Source of the DNA: Bacteroidaceae bacterium
GTDB taxonomy: Bacteria; Bacteroidota; Bacteroidia; Bacteroidales; Bacteroidaceae
NCBI GenBank assembly: GCA_024398495.1
Contig: JAKSJA010000010.1
Coordinates: forward strand, 1 to 53,930
Length of the DNA stretch: 53,930 nt
Direction of reading: 5' to 3'
A program made the position numbers and the translations under genes. Below are positions 1-8,113 of the stretch, piece by piece. The notes beneath the pieces are model-generated. The model searched no databases and was not told where the DNA came from. It saw nothing but the letters and a program-made list of their open reading frames with translations. The number at the start of each line of letters is the position of its first letter. Within the stretch, counting starts at the first letter, position 1.

Positions 1-190
1 GCATCATAACAAGTTATATGCTTGCCAAACATAAAATTCTAAAATAATTGCATTAACTTTGACCTTCGGTCGAACTTAAGCGGCATTAAGACAAAAACAA
101 AAAAACTGCGTTTTTACGACTTTCATGTTTTGCCAGCATCATAACAAGTTATATGCTTGCCAAACATAAAATTCTAAAATAATTGCATTA
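1..190. repeat. 55-bp direct repeat upstream of rpmB
   Basis: Bases 1-55 and 136-190 are identical over 55 bp. Downstream of copy 2 the sequence runs through a full promoter. Copy 1 instead jumps from the first TTGCATTA straight to ACTTTG, as if the ~29 bp lying between two TTGCATTA motifs (in copy 2, at 183-190 and 212-219) had been lost. Copy 1 therefore keeps a -7-like box without its -33 element. The 80 bp between the copies (56-135) hold no gene I can see. Confidence 0.85.
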
Positions 191-226
191 TTTTTTGTTT
201 TTGTGCTGAATTTGCATTAACTTTGC
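176..226 (+). promoter_or_regulatory. Bacteroidota-type promoter for rpmB operon
   Basis: The -7 box TAACTTTGC is at 218-226, with TTTG at 194-197 about 20 bp upstream. Further upstream an A/T palindrome (AATAAT-TGC-ATTATT) begins at 178. The same layout, almost base for base, occurs before the secreted-protein gene at 15289 and the TlpA-like gene at 22745. Confidence 0.75.
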
Positions 227-258
227 ACCCCGAAATTAACGATAAAGTAAAAAATAAT

Positions 259-522
259 ATGTCTAAGGTTTGTCAAATCACAGGTAAGAAGGCTATGATC
301 GGGAACAATGTTTCCCATTCTAAGCATCGTACAAAACGCAGTTTTGACATCAACCTCTTCCAAAAGAAGTTCTACTATGTAGAAGAAGGTTGCTGGATTA
401 GTCTCAAGCTTTGCGCTCAGGGGCTTCGTATGATCAACAAGGTTGGTCTTGACGCTGCTCTGAAAAATGCTGTAGAGAAAGGTTACTGCGATTGGAAAGA
501 TATTAAAGTAATAGGAGAATAA
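259..522 (+). CDS. rpmB: 50S ribosomal protein L28
   Basis: This 87-aa protein is bL28 of the large ribosomal subunit. It starts [20 protein letters not shown], the usual L28 opening, and is basic throughout. The frame stays open upstream to 223, but that extension overlaps the -7 promoter box, so the ATG at 259 is chosen; this leaves an untranslated leader of about 25-30 nt. rpmG starts 4 bp after its stop, so the two are surely cotranscribed. Confidence 0.97.
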   Translation: MSKVCQITGKKAMIGNNVSHSKHRTKRSFDINLFQKKFYYVEEGCWISLKLCAQGLRMINKVGLDAALKNAVEKGYCDWKDIKVIGE

Positions 523-526
523 CACT

Positions 527-715
527 ATGGCAAAGAAAGCAAAAGGCGATAGAATTCAGGTCATCCTTGAATGTACGGAGATAAAGAACAGCGGTCTCCC
601 AGGAACAAGCCGGTATATTACAACAAAGAACCGCAAGAACACTCCTGAAAGATTAGAGTTGATGAAATATAACCCTATAATGAAGAAGATGACTCTTCAC
701 AAGGAGATTAAATAA
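527..715 (+). CDS. rpmG: 50S ribosomal protein L33
   Basis: A 62-aa bL33 of the large subunit, recognised from ILECTE near the N-terminus followed by [21 protein letters not shown]. The zinc-binding CxxC pairs of some L33 proteins are absent, so this is the cysteine-poor form (one Cys, in ECTE). It is the second gene of the rpmB-rpmG-DUF4295 group that is conserved in Bacteroidales. Confidence 0.97.
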   Translation: MAKKAKGDRIQVILECTEIKNSGLPGTSRYITTKNRKNTPERLELMKYNPIMKKMTLHKEIK

Positions 716-739
716 TATTTTTAAGAAAGGAACTTAAAG

Positions 740-892
740 ATGGCAAAAAAAACCGTTGCAACCCTCCAGACAGGTAATGAAGGACGTACTTACAGTAAGG
801 TCATCAAGATGATAAAGAGTCCTAAGACAGGTGCTTACTGTTTCGAAGAGAAAATGGTGCCTAACGATGACGTGAAGGCATATTTCAAATAA
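740..892 (+). CDS. DUF4295 small basic protein
   Basis: A 50-aa protein beginning MAKKTVATLQTGNEGR and ending VPNDDVKAYFK. It matches my memory of the DUF4295 family, a short Bacteroidota protein encoded directly after rpmG. The fixed position behind two ribosomal genes and the basic composition suggest a ribosome-associated role, which is inference. It starts 24 bp after rpmG, and a strong hairpin terminator follows its stop codon. Confidence 0.85.
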   Translation: MAKKTVATLQTGNEGRTYSKVIKMIKSPKTGAYCFEEKMVPNDDVKAYFK

Positions 893-912
893 GGAAATTT
901 CAGAATCACACG

Positions 913-946
913 AAAAGAGTTCGGAACAAATCCGAACTCTTTTTTT
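913..946 (+). terminator. Bidirectional terminator, rpmB operon and rng
   Basis: A perfect 10-bp stem (AGAGTTCGGA at 916-925 with TCCGAACTCT at 931-940) has a 5-nt loop and is followed by a run of T. On the other strand the stem is also followed by T (TCTTTTCG). It lies between convergent genes and touches the stop codon of rng, so it can serve both directions. Confidence 0.85.
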
Positions 947-2531
947 AGGCTTCTTCCACTTCCTCTGTTTTTTCGATTTCCGTGTTTATAAGTTTCTTGT
1001 TCACGTCACGGAATTCAAACTGCAGGAAAGTGAGTTTCTGTGACTGGACTACTCTTATTCCCAGTCCATACTTAAATTGCCATTTGCGCTTTATGGAAAC
1101 AAGTCCCTTATTGATATATGCATATATATAAGGATGCACATAGAGAACAAATTTCCGTTGCTTCAATACGTTAACTACATAGTCAATTTTTTCTTCAAGC
1201 TTATCAACGAAGAAGATGCTTCCTCCAATCTTTCCTGTGCCCATACATACGGGACATTTCTCATCTGCGTTGAAGTCTATCACTGGACGCACCCTCTGGC
1301 GCGTGATTTGCATGAGTCCGAACTTGGTCAGCGGCAGGATATTATGTTTTGCCCTGTCTGCTTCCATGTTCTCACACATGCGTTCATACAAAGTCTGTCG
1401 GTCTTCCGCCAAGTCCATGTCGATGAAATCCACGACGATTATTCCTCCCATATCACGCAGTCGCAACTGATGTGCCAACTCATCGGCTGCCATGAGGTTT
1501 ACTTCCAGAGCATTTGCCTCATGCCCATCCTTCGACTGCGTTCTTATTCCACTGTTGACGTCCACCACATGCAGTGCCTCCGTGTGTTCAACAACGAGAT
1601 ATGCGCCTTTCTTGACACTTACAATTCTGCTAAACGATGATTTGATTTGCCTTGTCACATCGAATTTGTCGAAGATTGGCTCCAATTCGGAATAGTAACT
1701 GACGATGCCCTTCTTCTTCGGCTCTATCAGGGACACATATTCCCGAACCTCTTCAGCAACATTCTTGTCATTAACATAGATACTCTCAAATGAAGAATTG
1801 AAAATATCACGCAACATTGATACCACCCTGTGCCTTTCTTCATAGACAAGCGTTGGAAACGAGTCCGACTTATGGACATTCTCAATGATTGTTTTCCACC
1901 TTGCCATAAGCCTCTTGAGTTCTGCATCAAGGTCTGCCACTTTCTTTCCTTCAGCAGCAGTACGGATTATTATCCCGACATTTTGCGGAAGTATGCTTGA
2001 GACAAGATGTCTTAGGCGCGTTTTCTCTTGTTTGTCTGCGATTTTAGAAGATACGGTTATCCTGTTCCCAAATGGGAGTAATATCAGATAACGCCCGGTC
2101 AGAGATATCTCTCCCGAGACACGCGGCCCCTTTGTCGATATTGACTCTTTGGTAATCTGTACCAACACTTCCTGGTCTTTCTCCAAGAAATTCTGAATCA
2201 AGCCGTCTTTAGGTGTATCCATTTCCCTTTTTGCCTTTGCAAAAGGGGGTATCCTCTTCCTGTCGCTGATGACTTGTTTAAGATACTTTGTATGTGAAAT
2301 AAATTGACTACCTAAGTCTGGATAATGAAGAAAGGCATCCTTTTCGGAGCCTATGTTTATAAAGCTGGCATTCAATCCCGGCATCAGTTTCTTAACCTTT
2401 GCCACATAGATGTTACCAACAGAAAATGATTCTGCTGCCTTCTCTTTTTGAACTTCAACTAGTTTTCCGTCTTCGAGAAGTGCTATTGAGATTTCTTCCT
2501 GTTGGACATCAATAACAACTTCATTTTTCAT
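945..2531 (-). CDS. rng: Ribonuclease G (Rne/Rng family)
   Basis: A 528-aa endoribonuclease of the RNase E/G family, which trims the 5' end of 16S rRNA and cuts mRNA at 5'-monophosphate ends. An S1-like domain spans roughly residues 38-140. The catalytic aspartates sit in VVDVNSG (D324) and VVDFIDM (D368), and the zinc link is CPVC at 426-429. The length fits RNase G; the long C-terminal degradosome scaffold of RNase E is missing. It is the last gene of an HU-small protein-rng operon, with a hairpin just upstream of its start. Confidence 0.95.
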   Translation of the reverse strand: MKNEVVIDVQQEEISIALLEDGKLVEVQKEKAAESFSVGNIYVAKVKKLMPGLNASFINIGSEKDAFLHYPDLGSQFISHTKYLKQVISDRKRIPPFAKAKREMDTPKDGLIQNFLEKDQEVLVQITKESISTKGPRVSGEISLTGRYLILLPFGNRITVSSKIADKQEKTRLRHLVSSILPQNVGIIIRTAAEGKKVADLDAELKRLMARWKTIIENVHKSDSFPTLVYEERHRVVSMLRDIFNSSFESIYVNDKNVAEEVREYVSLIEPKKKGIVSYYSELEPIFDKFDVTRQIKSSFSRIVSVKKGAYLVVEHTEALHVVDVNSGIRTQSKDGHEANALEVNLMAADELAHQLRLRDMGGIIVVDFIDMDLAEDRQTLYERMCENMEADRAKHNILPLTKFGLMQITRQRVRPVIDFNADEKCPVCMGTGKIGGSIFFVDKLEEKIDYVVNVLKQRKFVLYVHPYIYAYINKGLVSIKRKWQFKYGLGIRVVQSQKLTFLQFEFRDVNKKLINTEIEKTEEVEEA

Positions 2532-2556
2532 TTCTCTTACTTAAGGTATTAGCGAA

Positions 2557-2580
2557 AGAGCAAGTACTCTTACTTGCTCT
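2557..2580 (-). promoter_or_regulatory. Intercistronic hairpin before rng
   Basis: A perfect 10-bp inverted repeat (AGAGCAAGTA / TACTTGCTCT) with a 4-nt loop covers the stop codon of the 29-aa gene, 26 nt before the rng start. No T-run follows in the transcribed direction, so it looks more like a processing or regulatory stem than a terminator. Confidence 0.6.
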
Positions 2581-2659
2581 TATGTCTGTTCTTTCTCAGT
2601 CTTTTTTTACGCTTATGCGTAGCCATCTTGTGGCCTTTTTTCTTTTTTCCGTTAGGCAT
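2570..2659 (-). CDS. 29-aa Lys/Arg-rich ribosomal-type protein
   Basis: This reading frame opens with ATG at 2659 and encodes MPNGKKKKGHKMATHKRKK..., ending RKNRHKSK; more than half of its residues are Lys, Arg or His. It resembles the very small AURKAIP1/COX24-like (mS38/bS22-type) ribosomal proteins, but that link is from memory of composition and motif, not from a comparison. It lies between HU and rng (29-bp and 38-bp gaps), an arrangement I associate with Bacteroidales generally. Its stop codon is inside the 2557-2580 hairpin. Confidence 0.7.
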   Translation of the reverse strand: MPNGKKKKGHKMATHKRKKRLRKNRHKSK

Positions 2660-2688
2660 ATCTGTAAATATTTAAAAATTATACATTA

Positions 2689-2967
2689 TCATATTTCCTC
2701 TACCTGTCCCGCAAATGTCTTGCATGCCTTGAAAACCGGTATGTCATGTGCAGGAACAATGATTGTAGTATTTCTTGAGATATTACGTGCAGTCTTCTCT
2801 GCACGGCGTTTCAGAAGGAATGTTCCAAAACCGCGAAGATAGACATTTTCTTTATTCTTCATCGCAGCCTTTATTTCTTCCATAGTAGCTTCAACGATTA
2901 CAAGAGCCGTCTTCTTGTCAACCCCCGTACGCAGTGAAATGTTATTGACCAATTCTGCTTTTGTCAT
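2689..2967 (-). CDS. HU-family DNA-binding protein
   Basis: A 92-aa nucleoid protein of the HU/IHF family. It opens MTKAELVNNISLRTGVDKK, and the central V.LRGFGTF motif marks the start of the DNA-binding arm. It forms dimers that bend DNA. The arm region (KTARNISRNTTIIVPAHDIPVFK) reads as HU/IHF type; the assignment to HU rather than IHF is not certain. A Bacteroidota-type promoter lies 35-65 bp upstream, and it heads the operon ending in rng. Confidence 0.93.
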   Translation of the reverse strand: MTKAELVNNISLRTGVDKKTALVIVEATMEEIKAAMKNKENVYLRGFGTFLLKRRAEKTARNISRNTTIIVPAHDIPVFKACKTFAGQVEEI

Positions 2968-3001
2968 ATCCTTTTATGTTTCTATATTTCGAAAAAACGC
3001 T

Positions 3002-3032
3002 ACAAAGATAGTAATAATTAGTCTGTTACAAA
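3002..3032 (-). promoter_or_regulatory. Promoter of the HU-rng operon
   Basis: Read on the minus strand, TTTG (3029-3032) is followed after 18 bp by TATCTTTGT (3002-3010). This fits the Bacteroidota -33/-7 pattern and leaves a leader of roughly 30 nt before the HU start. Confidence 0.65.
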
Positions 3033-3041
3033 AATTTTGCG

Positions 3042-4007
3042 TCAAAAATTTTGCAATGTCACCTTATTGAAGCCATCTATCATTTCTGCAATAATACCGC
3101 CAGCAGTCTTTATTTCCTTTATATGCGATACTATCTGTCCTATCTCCAGTTCACCTTCCACAAGGTCTCCGTCATAGATTCCAAGCTTCGGTCTGCCAGC
3201 TCCGATTATTTCCAGTAGTTCCTCTGCACTTGCACCTCTGTTCTCCGCTTCAAGAATACGCTGGAAAAACTCATTTTTCACAAGTCGTGTCGGCGACAGT
3301 TTCTTCAGTACCAGCATGGTATCACCTTCTTGAAGGTTGAGACAATATTTTTTGAATGCTTCACATGCTCCACTTTCTTCACACAATGCAAAGGCTGTTC
3401 CCACCTGCACACCTTCCGCTCCAAGTGCAAAGGCTGCTGCCATAGCCCTACTGGAAGCTATGCCACCGGCAGCGATGACAGGTATTGCAGGACTTGCTGT
3501 TGCATTTAAGGCATCCACCACTTGCGGTATGAGAGTCATTGTCGTGGTCTCCTCCCGTCCGTTGTGTCCGCCGGCCTCAAAGCCTTCTGCGACAACAGCG
3601 TCAACACCTGCCTCCTGACATTTAAGTGCAAACTTGCTGCTTGAGACGACATGTCCCACCTTGATGCCAAGAGAATGAAACATCTCTGTATATTTTTTCG
3701 GATTTCCTGCAGATGTGAACACTATCGGTGGAAGCTCTTCCTTTATGACATCCACAAGTTCTTCTATATTGGGTTTCATCATCGGAAGATTCACACCCCA
3801 ATTGCCATTTGCATCCGAATCAGAGAGCGACTCTCTAAGTTTCCCGATATGTTCACGAAGAATATCAGCCGTCATGCTGCCTGCACCGATGAGTCCCAGT
3901 CCGCCTGCCCTGCACACTGCTGACGCAAGACGCCAACCGGAACACCACACCATGCCACCGGCGATGATGGGATAACGAAGTCCGAAGATATCACAAACTC
4001 TGTTCAT
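3042..4007 (-). CDS. FMN-dependent nitronate monooxygenase / FabK-like
   Basis: A 321-aa TIM-barrel flavoprotein of the nitronate monooxygenase / 2-nitropropane dioxygenase / FabK superfamily. Visible marks are the opening RYPIIAGGMVW, the phosphate-binding AAGGIASSRAMAAAFALGAEGVQVGTAF, and EGFEAGGHNG with its histidine. FabK enzymes reduce enoyl-ACP in fatty acid synthesis and nitronate monooxygenases oxidise alkyl nitronates; the sequence alone does not separate these. It is the last gene of the arabinose/pentose phosphate operon, 8 bp after rpiB, with no obvious tie to that pathway. Confidence 0.8.
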   Translation of the reverse strand: MNRVCDIFGLRYPIIAGGMVWCSGWRLASAVCRAGGLGLIGAGSMTADILREHIGKLRESLSDSDANGNWGVNLPMMKPNIEELVDVIKEELPPIVFTSAGNPKKYTEMFHSLGIKVGHVVSSSKFALKCQEAGVDAVVAEGFEAGGHNGREETTTMTLIPQVVDALNATASPAIPVIAAGGIASSRAMAAAFALGAEGVQVGTAFALCEESGACEAFKKYCLNLQEGDTMLVLKKLSPTRLVKNEFFQRILEAENRGASAEELLEIIGAGRPKLGIYDGDLVEGELEIGQIVSHIKEIKTAGGIIAEMIDGFNKVTLQNF

Positions 4008-4015
4008 ATTAAATG

Positions 4016-4459
4016 TTATTTACTTTTATTCTGGACAGGAATTGCATCAATACGTGTCTGATGACGTCCACCCTCGAAATCTGTGGCAAAGAACTCATCC
4101 ATGATCTCACGTGCTACATCCGTGGATACAAACCGTCCCGGCATGACGAGTACATTGGCATCATTATGCTGACGTATGAGATGAGCAATTTCAGGTATCC
4201 ATGCCAAACCGGCACGGATAGCCTGATGCTTATTGAGTGTCATAGAGATACCTTCTCCACTGCCACATATGGCTATACCCGGATAGACTTCCCCATGTTC
4301 AATGCCCTCTGCAAGTTTATGCCCGAACTCAGCATAATTGCAACTGGCATCTGTATATGTGCCATAATCTTTGTATGCCAGTCCTTTTTCGTCCAGATAT
4401 TTTTTGACAAACTGTTTCAGTTCAAACCCTGCATGGTCACTTGCAATTCCTATGGTCAT
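4016..4459 (-). CDS. rpiB: Ribose-5-phosphate isomerase B
   Basis: A 147-aa cytoplasmic isomerase that interconverts ribose 5-phosphate and ribulose 5-phosphate. Family marks are the opening IGIASDHAGFELK, the catalytic-loop CGSGEGISMTLNKHQAIRAGL, and HNDANVLVMPGRF. Its ATG overlaps the tkt stop codon (ATGA), so translation is probably coupled. Placed after araA/araD/kinase/tkt, it supplies the non-oxidative pentose phosphate branch for arabinose carbon. Confidence 0.95.
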   Translation of the reverse strand: MTIGIASDHAGFELKQFVKKYLDEKGLAYKDYGTYTDASCNYAEFGHKLAEGIEHGEVYPGIAICGSGEGISMTLNKHQAIRAGLAWIPEIAHLIRQHNDANVLVMPGRFVSTDVAREIMDEFFATDFEGGRHQTRIDAIPVQNKSK

Positions 4460-6477
4460 TTCAAAAGTTCTTTTACCTGATTATATACATTTTCTCCAGT
4501 GTAGCCGAGTTTCTCATCCAGCACTTTGTATGGTGCAGAGAAACCGAAGCTACGCATACCCCAGATTTTTCCGCAACATGCAGGGACGAGTCCTTCGAGT
4601 GTCACAGGCAAACCTGCCGTCATGCCAAATCGTTTGACGCCACATGGCAAAACCTCTTTCTGGTATGCCTCGGGCTGATTACGGAACAGTCCCTCTGACG
4701 GTGCACTGACAATACTGCATTTGATGCCATCCTTACGTAACAGTTCTGCACCGGCGACAAGTGTGCTTACCTCAGAACCAGAAGCAACAAGAACAACATC
4801 AGGATTTGTGTCAGAGCCGGCAACAACATAAGCACCCTTCTTTGCCAGAGAGTAGTCATTACCTGCTGGCAGGTCGTTGATACCCTGACGAGAGAAGATG
4901 AGGGCTGTAGGCGTTGTAGTATTTTCCATTGCCATCTGCCAAGCCACCGTTGTCTCCTTTGCATCAGCAGGACGCAAGACAAGCATGGAATTATGTCCGT
5001 GATGATTCTGTAACTTCTCCATAAGACGTATCTGTGCCTCCTGTTCTACAGGCTCATGCGTAGGGCCATCTTCTCCTACACGGAAAGCATCGTGAGTCCA
5101 TATAAACTTTACAGGTAATTCCATGAGTGCAGCCATACGTACAGCAGGTTTCATATAATCGGAAAATACGAAGAATGTGCCACATGCCGGTATAACGCCA
5201 CCATGCAGAGCCATACCAATACAACAACATGCCATCGTAATCTCAGCAACACCAGCCTGGAAGAATGCACCACTGAAATCATTAGCAGCAAACGATGTTG
5301 TCTGTTTGAGAAATCCGTCTGTCTTATCAGAATTGGACAAGTCAGCAGAAGCACATATCATGTTAGGCACTTGCTGTGCCAACTGTGCGAGTACCGTAGC
5401 ACTTGCGCTGCGTGTAGCATCGTTCTCCTTCTGGACCACCTTATTCCAATCAATGGAAGGGACTTTACCGCTGAACCATTCCTCCAACTGAGCAGCCTTA
5501 TCATGGTTGGCTCTCTCCCATGCATTTTCTTCCGCATAGCGTTCTGCACATATCTTCTTCAAGTCTGTCGCACGCTGCGCATACAACTGTTTCACATCAT
5601 CAAAGATCTGGAACGGTGATTCTGGGTTGCCACCAAGATTTTCTATTGTTTTCACAAAGTTTCCTCCACCGAGCGGAGCACCATGTGTCTTGCAATTTGC
5701 CTCATAAGAAGAACCATCTTCCTTACGTGCACCCTTACCCATGATACATTTTCCTATGATAAGAGCAGGACTTCCCTTGACAGCTTTTGCCCACTCTATT
5801 GCCTCACGTATCTGCAAAACATCATTACCGTCAATCTCTTTAACCTTCCAACCCCATGCCATATATTTGGCAGCGGTATTTTCCTGCATTACCACTTTCA
5901 CTTCTGTTGAAAGTTGTATGTCATTGGAGTCATAGAACATCACAAGGTTATCAAGGCCGAGAATACCAGCAATGCGTCCTGCACCCTGTGAGATTTCCTC
6001 CTCCACTCCACCATCTGAGATGTAAGCATAGATAGTTTCTTTCGAAAAAGAAGGGTTTCCAGTATGGGCAGCCAAGAACTTCGCTGCGATGGCAGCACCA
6101 ACAGCGTAAGTATGTCCCTGCCCAAGAGGACCGGATGTATTCTCTATACCACGAGCGATATTAAACTCAGGATGTCCCGTTGTAGGAGAACCCCACTGAC
6201 GCAGGTTTGCGAGTTCGTCAAGCGAATACTTACCTGCGAGACAGAGTTGTGCATACAACATCGGCGCCATATGCCCCGGGTCAAGGAAGAAACGGTCGCG
6301 AGCCTTCCATGATGGATTCTCAGGGTCGTAAATAAGATATTCCGAATACAATACATTTATAAAATCTGCACCACCCATAGCACCGCCCGGATGGCCACTT
6401 TTTGCTTTTTCAACCATTGATGCAGCAAGAATACGGATGTTGTCTGCCGCACGATTAAGTGTCTTAATGTCGTTCAT
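4456..6477 (-). CDS. tkt: Transketolase
   Basis: A 673-aa thiamine-diphosphate enzyme that moves two-carbon units between sugar phosphates. It has the SGHPGGAMGGADF opening, GPLGQG, the ThDP-binding stretch around ISDGGVEEEISQGAG, a central pyrimidine-binding half and the C-terminal transketolase domain (SGSEVSTLVAGAELL), all of normal length. It starts 33 bp after the FGGY kinase and overlaps rpiB. Together they take xylulose/ribulose 5-phosphate from arabinose into glycolysis. Confidence 0.95.
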   Translation of the reverse strand: MNDIKTLNRAADNIRILAASMVEKAKSGHPGGAMGGADFINVLYSEYLIYDPENPSWKARDRFFLDPGHMAPMLYAQLCLAGKYSLDELANLRQWGSPTTGHPEFNIARGIENTSGPLGQGHTYAVGAAIAAKFLAAHTGNPSFSKETIYAYISDGGVEEEISQGAGRIAGILGLDNLVMFYDSNDIQLSTEVKVVMQENTAAKYMAWGWKVKEIDGNDVLQIREAIEWAKAVKGSPALIIGKCIMGKGARKEDGSSYEANCKTHGAPLGGGNFVKTIENLGGNPESPFQIFDDVKQLYAQRATDLKKICAERYAEENAWERANHDKAAQLEEWFSGKVPSIDWNKVVQKENDATRSASATVLAQLAQQVPNMICASADLSNSDKTDGFLKQTTSFAANDFSGAFFQAGVAEITMACCCIGMALHGGVIPACGTFFVFSDYMKPAVRMAALMELPVKFIWTHDAFRVGEDGPTHEPVEQEAQIRLMEKLQNHHGHNSMLVLRPADAKETTVAWQMAMENTTTPTALIFSRQGINDLPAGNDYSLAKKGAYVVAGSDTNPDVVLVASGSEVSTLVAGAELLRKDGIKCSIVSAPSEGLFRNQPEAYQKEVLPCGVKRFGMTAGLPVTLEGLVPACCGKIWGMRSFGFSAPYKVLDEKLGYTGENVYNQVKELLK

Positions 6478-6510
6478 TTTATCGTTGTTAATGAATTGAA
6501 TGTCTATAAT

Positions 6511-8100
6511 TTATTTTTTGGATTCCACAGCGGCATGTTCAATAGGAAGACACGCCTTGTAATTATCCAGATAGCGATTGAAACCTTCCACCTCCTCATC
6601 TGTAGGTGCTATCTCTGTTCCAGTATTGCCCGCAAACACAACATCTTCAAGATAGTCGGCAAGATTTTTACCTTCCGACTTAATGAGATATGCTGCCAAT
6701 AGTGCGATACCCCAAGCGCCACCTTCACCAGCGGTTTCCATGACGGAAATTGGAGAATTCAAAGCGGCAGCAAGCATCTTCTGTCCCACGACAGGAGTTG
6801 TAAAATATCCACCATGCCCCGTTATTCTGTCAACACGTACATGTTCATCCTTGATGAGGATGTCATTACCTATCTTCAAAGCACATACGGCAGCATAAAG
6901 ATTGGCGCGCATGAAATTGGCAAGGGAGAATTTGTCATTTGCAGAACGGACAACCAAAGGTCTGCCCTCTGCAAGTCCCGTAATAGGCTCACCTGAGATA
7001 TAGTTGTATGAAACCAATCCTCCACAATCAGCGTCACCACGCAGAGCCTCGTTGAAGAGCTTCACATAAATCTGATACATATCGACAGGGACACCTATCA
7101 ATTCCTGATATTCTTTGAAGATATTAACCCAAGCATTGATATCGGATGTACAGTTATTGCAATGTACCATTGCTACAGGACTACCGTCAGGAGTGGTCAC
7201 CATATCTATTGCCTCATACGGGCGGGACAGCTCTTTTTCCAAGACAAGCATGGAGAAAGAGGACGTACCTGCAGACACATTACCCGTACGCTGTTTGACA
7301 GCATTCGTTGCAACCATTCCAGTACCCGCATCACCTTCCGGAGGACAGAGTGGTATGCCTGCATTCAAGTGTCCACTAACATCAAGCCGAGCAGCACCTT
7401 CTGCCGTAAGCATTCCAGCATCTTCTCCTGCCACAAGCACCTTTGGAAGAATATCCAGTAATGTCCATCCATATCCCTTTGGAGCAATGAGATTGTTAAA
7501 CTTCTCAACCATAGATGCAGAATAATCTTTTGTTGTGGAATCTATTGGCAACATACCCGAAGCATCGCCTATACCCAACACCTTACATCCAGTCAGTTGC
7601 CAATGTATGTAGCCAGAAAGTGTTGTAAGATATTTTATATCTTTTACATGGTCGTTACCTTCCAAGATACATTGATACAGATGGGATATACTCCACCTGA
7701 GAGGTATGTTAAAGTTGAAAAGTTTCGACAATTCTGATGCCGCCTTACCTGTATTGGTATTTCGCCACGTACGGAAAGGAACGAGGATTTTTTCTTCGTC
7801 ATTGAAAGCCATATAGCCGTGCATCATTGCGCTGATACCTATTGCGGCAAGATTTTCAATTTCCACGCCATACTGTTTCTTCACATCGTCACGCAAACTA
7901 CCATAGCAGCTCTGCAATCCGCTCCACACTTCATCAATACTATAGGTCCAAAGATTATCAATAAGTAGATTTTCCCATGTATGACTCCCCTGTGCGATAG
8001 GTTTATTCTCATCATCAATGAGCACTGCCTTTATTCTCGTCGAACCAAATTCGATGCCAAGAACAGCCTTGCCCGCCTGTATTATTTCTTTTGCTGTCAT
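6511..8100 (-). CDS. araB: FGGY-family pentulose kinase, likely ribulokinase
   Basis: A 529-aa ATP-dependent sugar kinase of the FGGY family. The N-terminal phosphate loop is [16 protein letters not shown], and a second nucleotide-binding stretch is [14 protein letters not shown]. By sequence type it could be called xylulokinase, but lying directly between araA and tkt it is best read as the Bacteroides-type AraB that phosphorylates L-ribulose. It is 13 bp downstream of araA. The symbol rests on context. Confidence 0.78.
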   Translation of the reverse strand: MTAKEIIQAGKAVLGIEFGSTRIKAVLIDDENKPIAQGSHTWENLLIDNLWTYSIDEVWSGLQSCYGSLRDDVKKQYGVEIENLAAIGISAMMHGYMAFNDEEKILVPFRTWRNTNTGKAASELSKLFNFNIPLRWSISHLYQCILEGNDHVKDIKYLTTLSGYIHWQLTGCKVLGIGDASGMLPIDSTTKDYSASMVEKFNNLIAPKGYGWTLLDILPKVLVAGEDAGMLTAEGAARLDVSGHLNAGIPLCPPEGDAGTGMVATNAVKQRTGNVSAGTSSFSMLVLEKELSRPYEAIDMVTTPDGSPVAMVHCNNCTSDINAWVNIFKEYQELIGVPVDMYQIYVKLFNEALRGDADCGGLVSYNYISGEPITGLAEGRPLVVRSANDKFSLANFMRANLYAAVCALKIGNDILIKDEHVRVDRITGHGGYFTTPVVGQKMLAAALNSPISVMETAGEGGAWGIALLAAYLIKSEGKNLADYLEDVVFAGNTGTEIAPTDEEVEGFNRYLDNYKACLPIEHAAVESKK

Positions 8101-8113
8101 ATAATTATCTATT

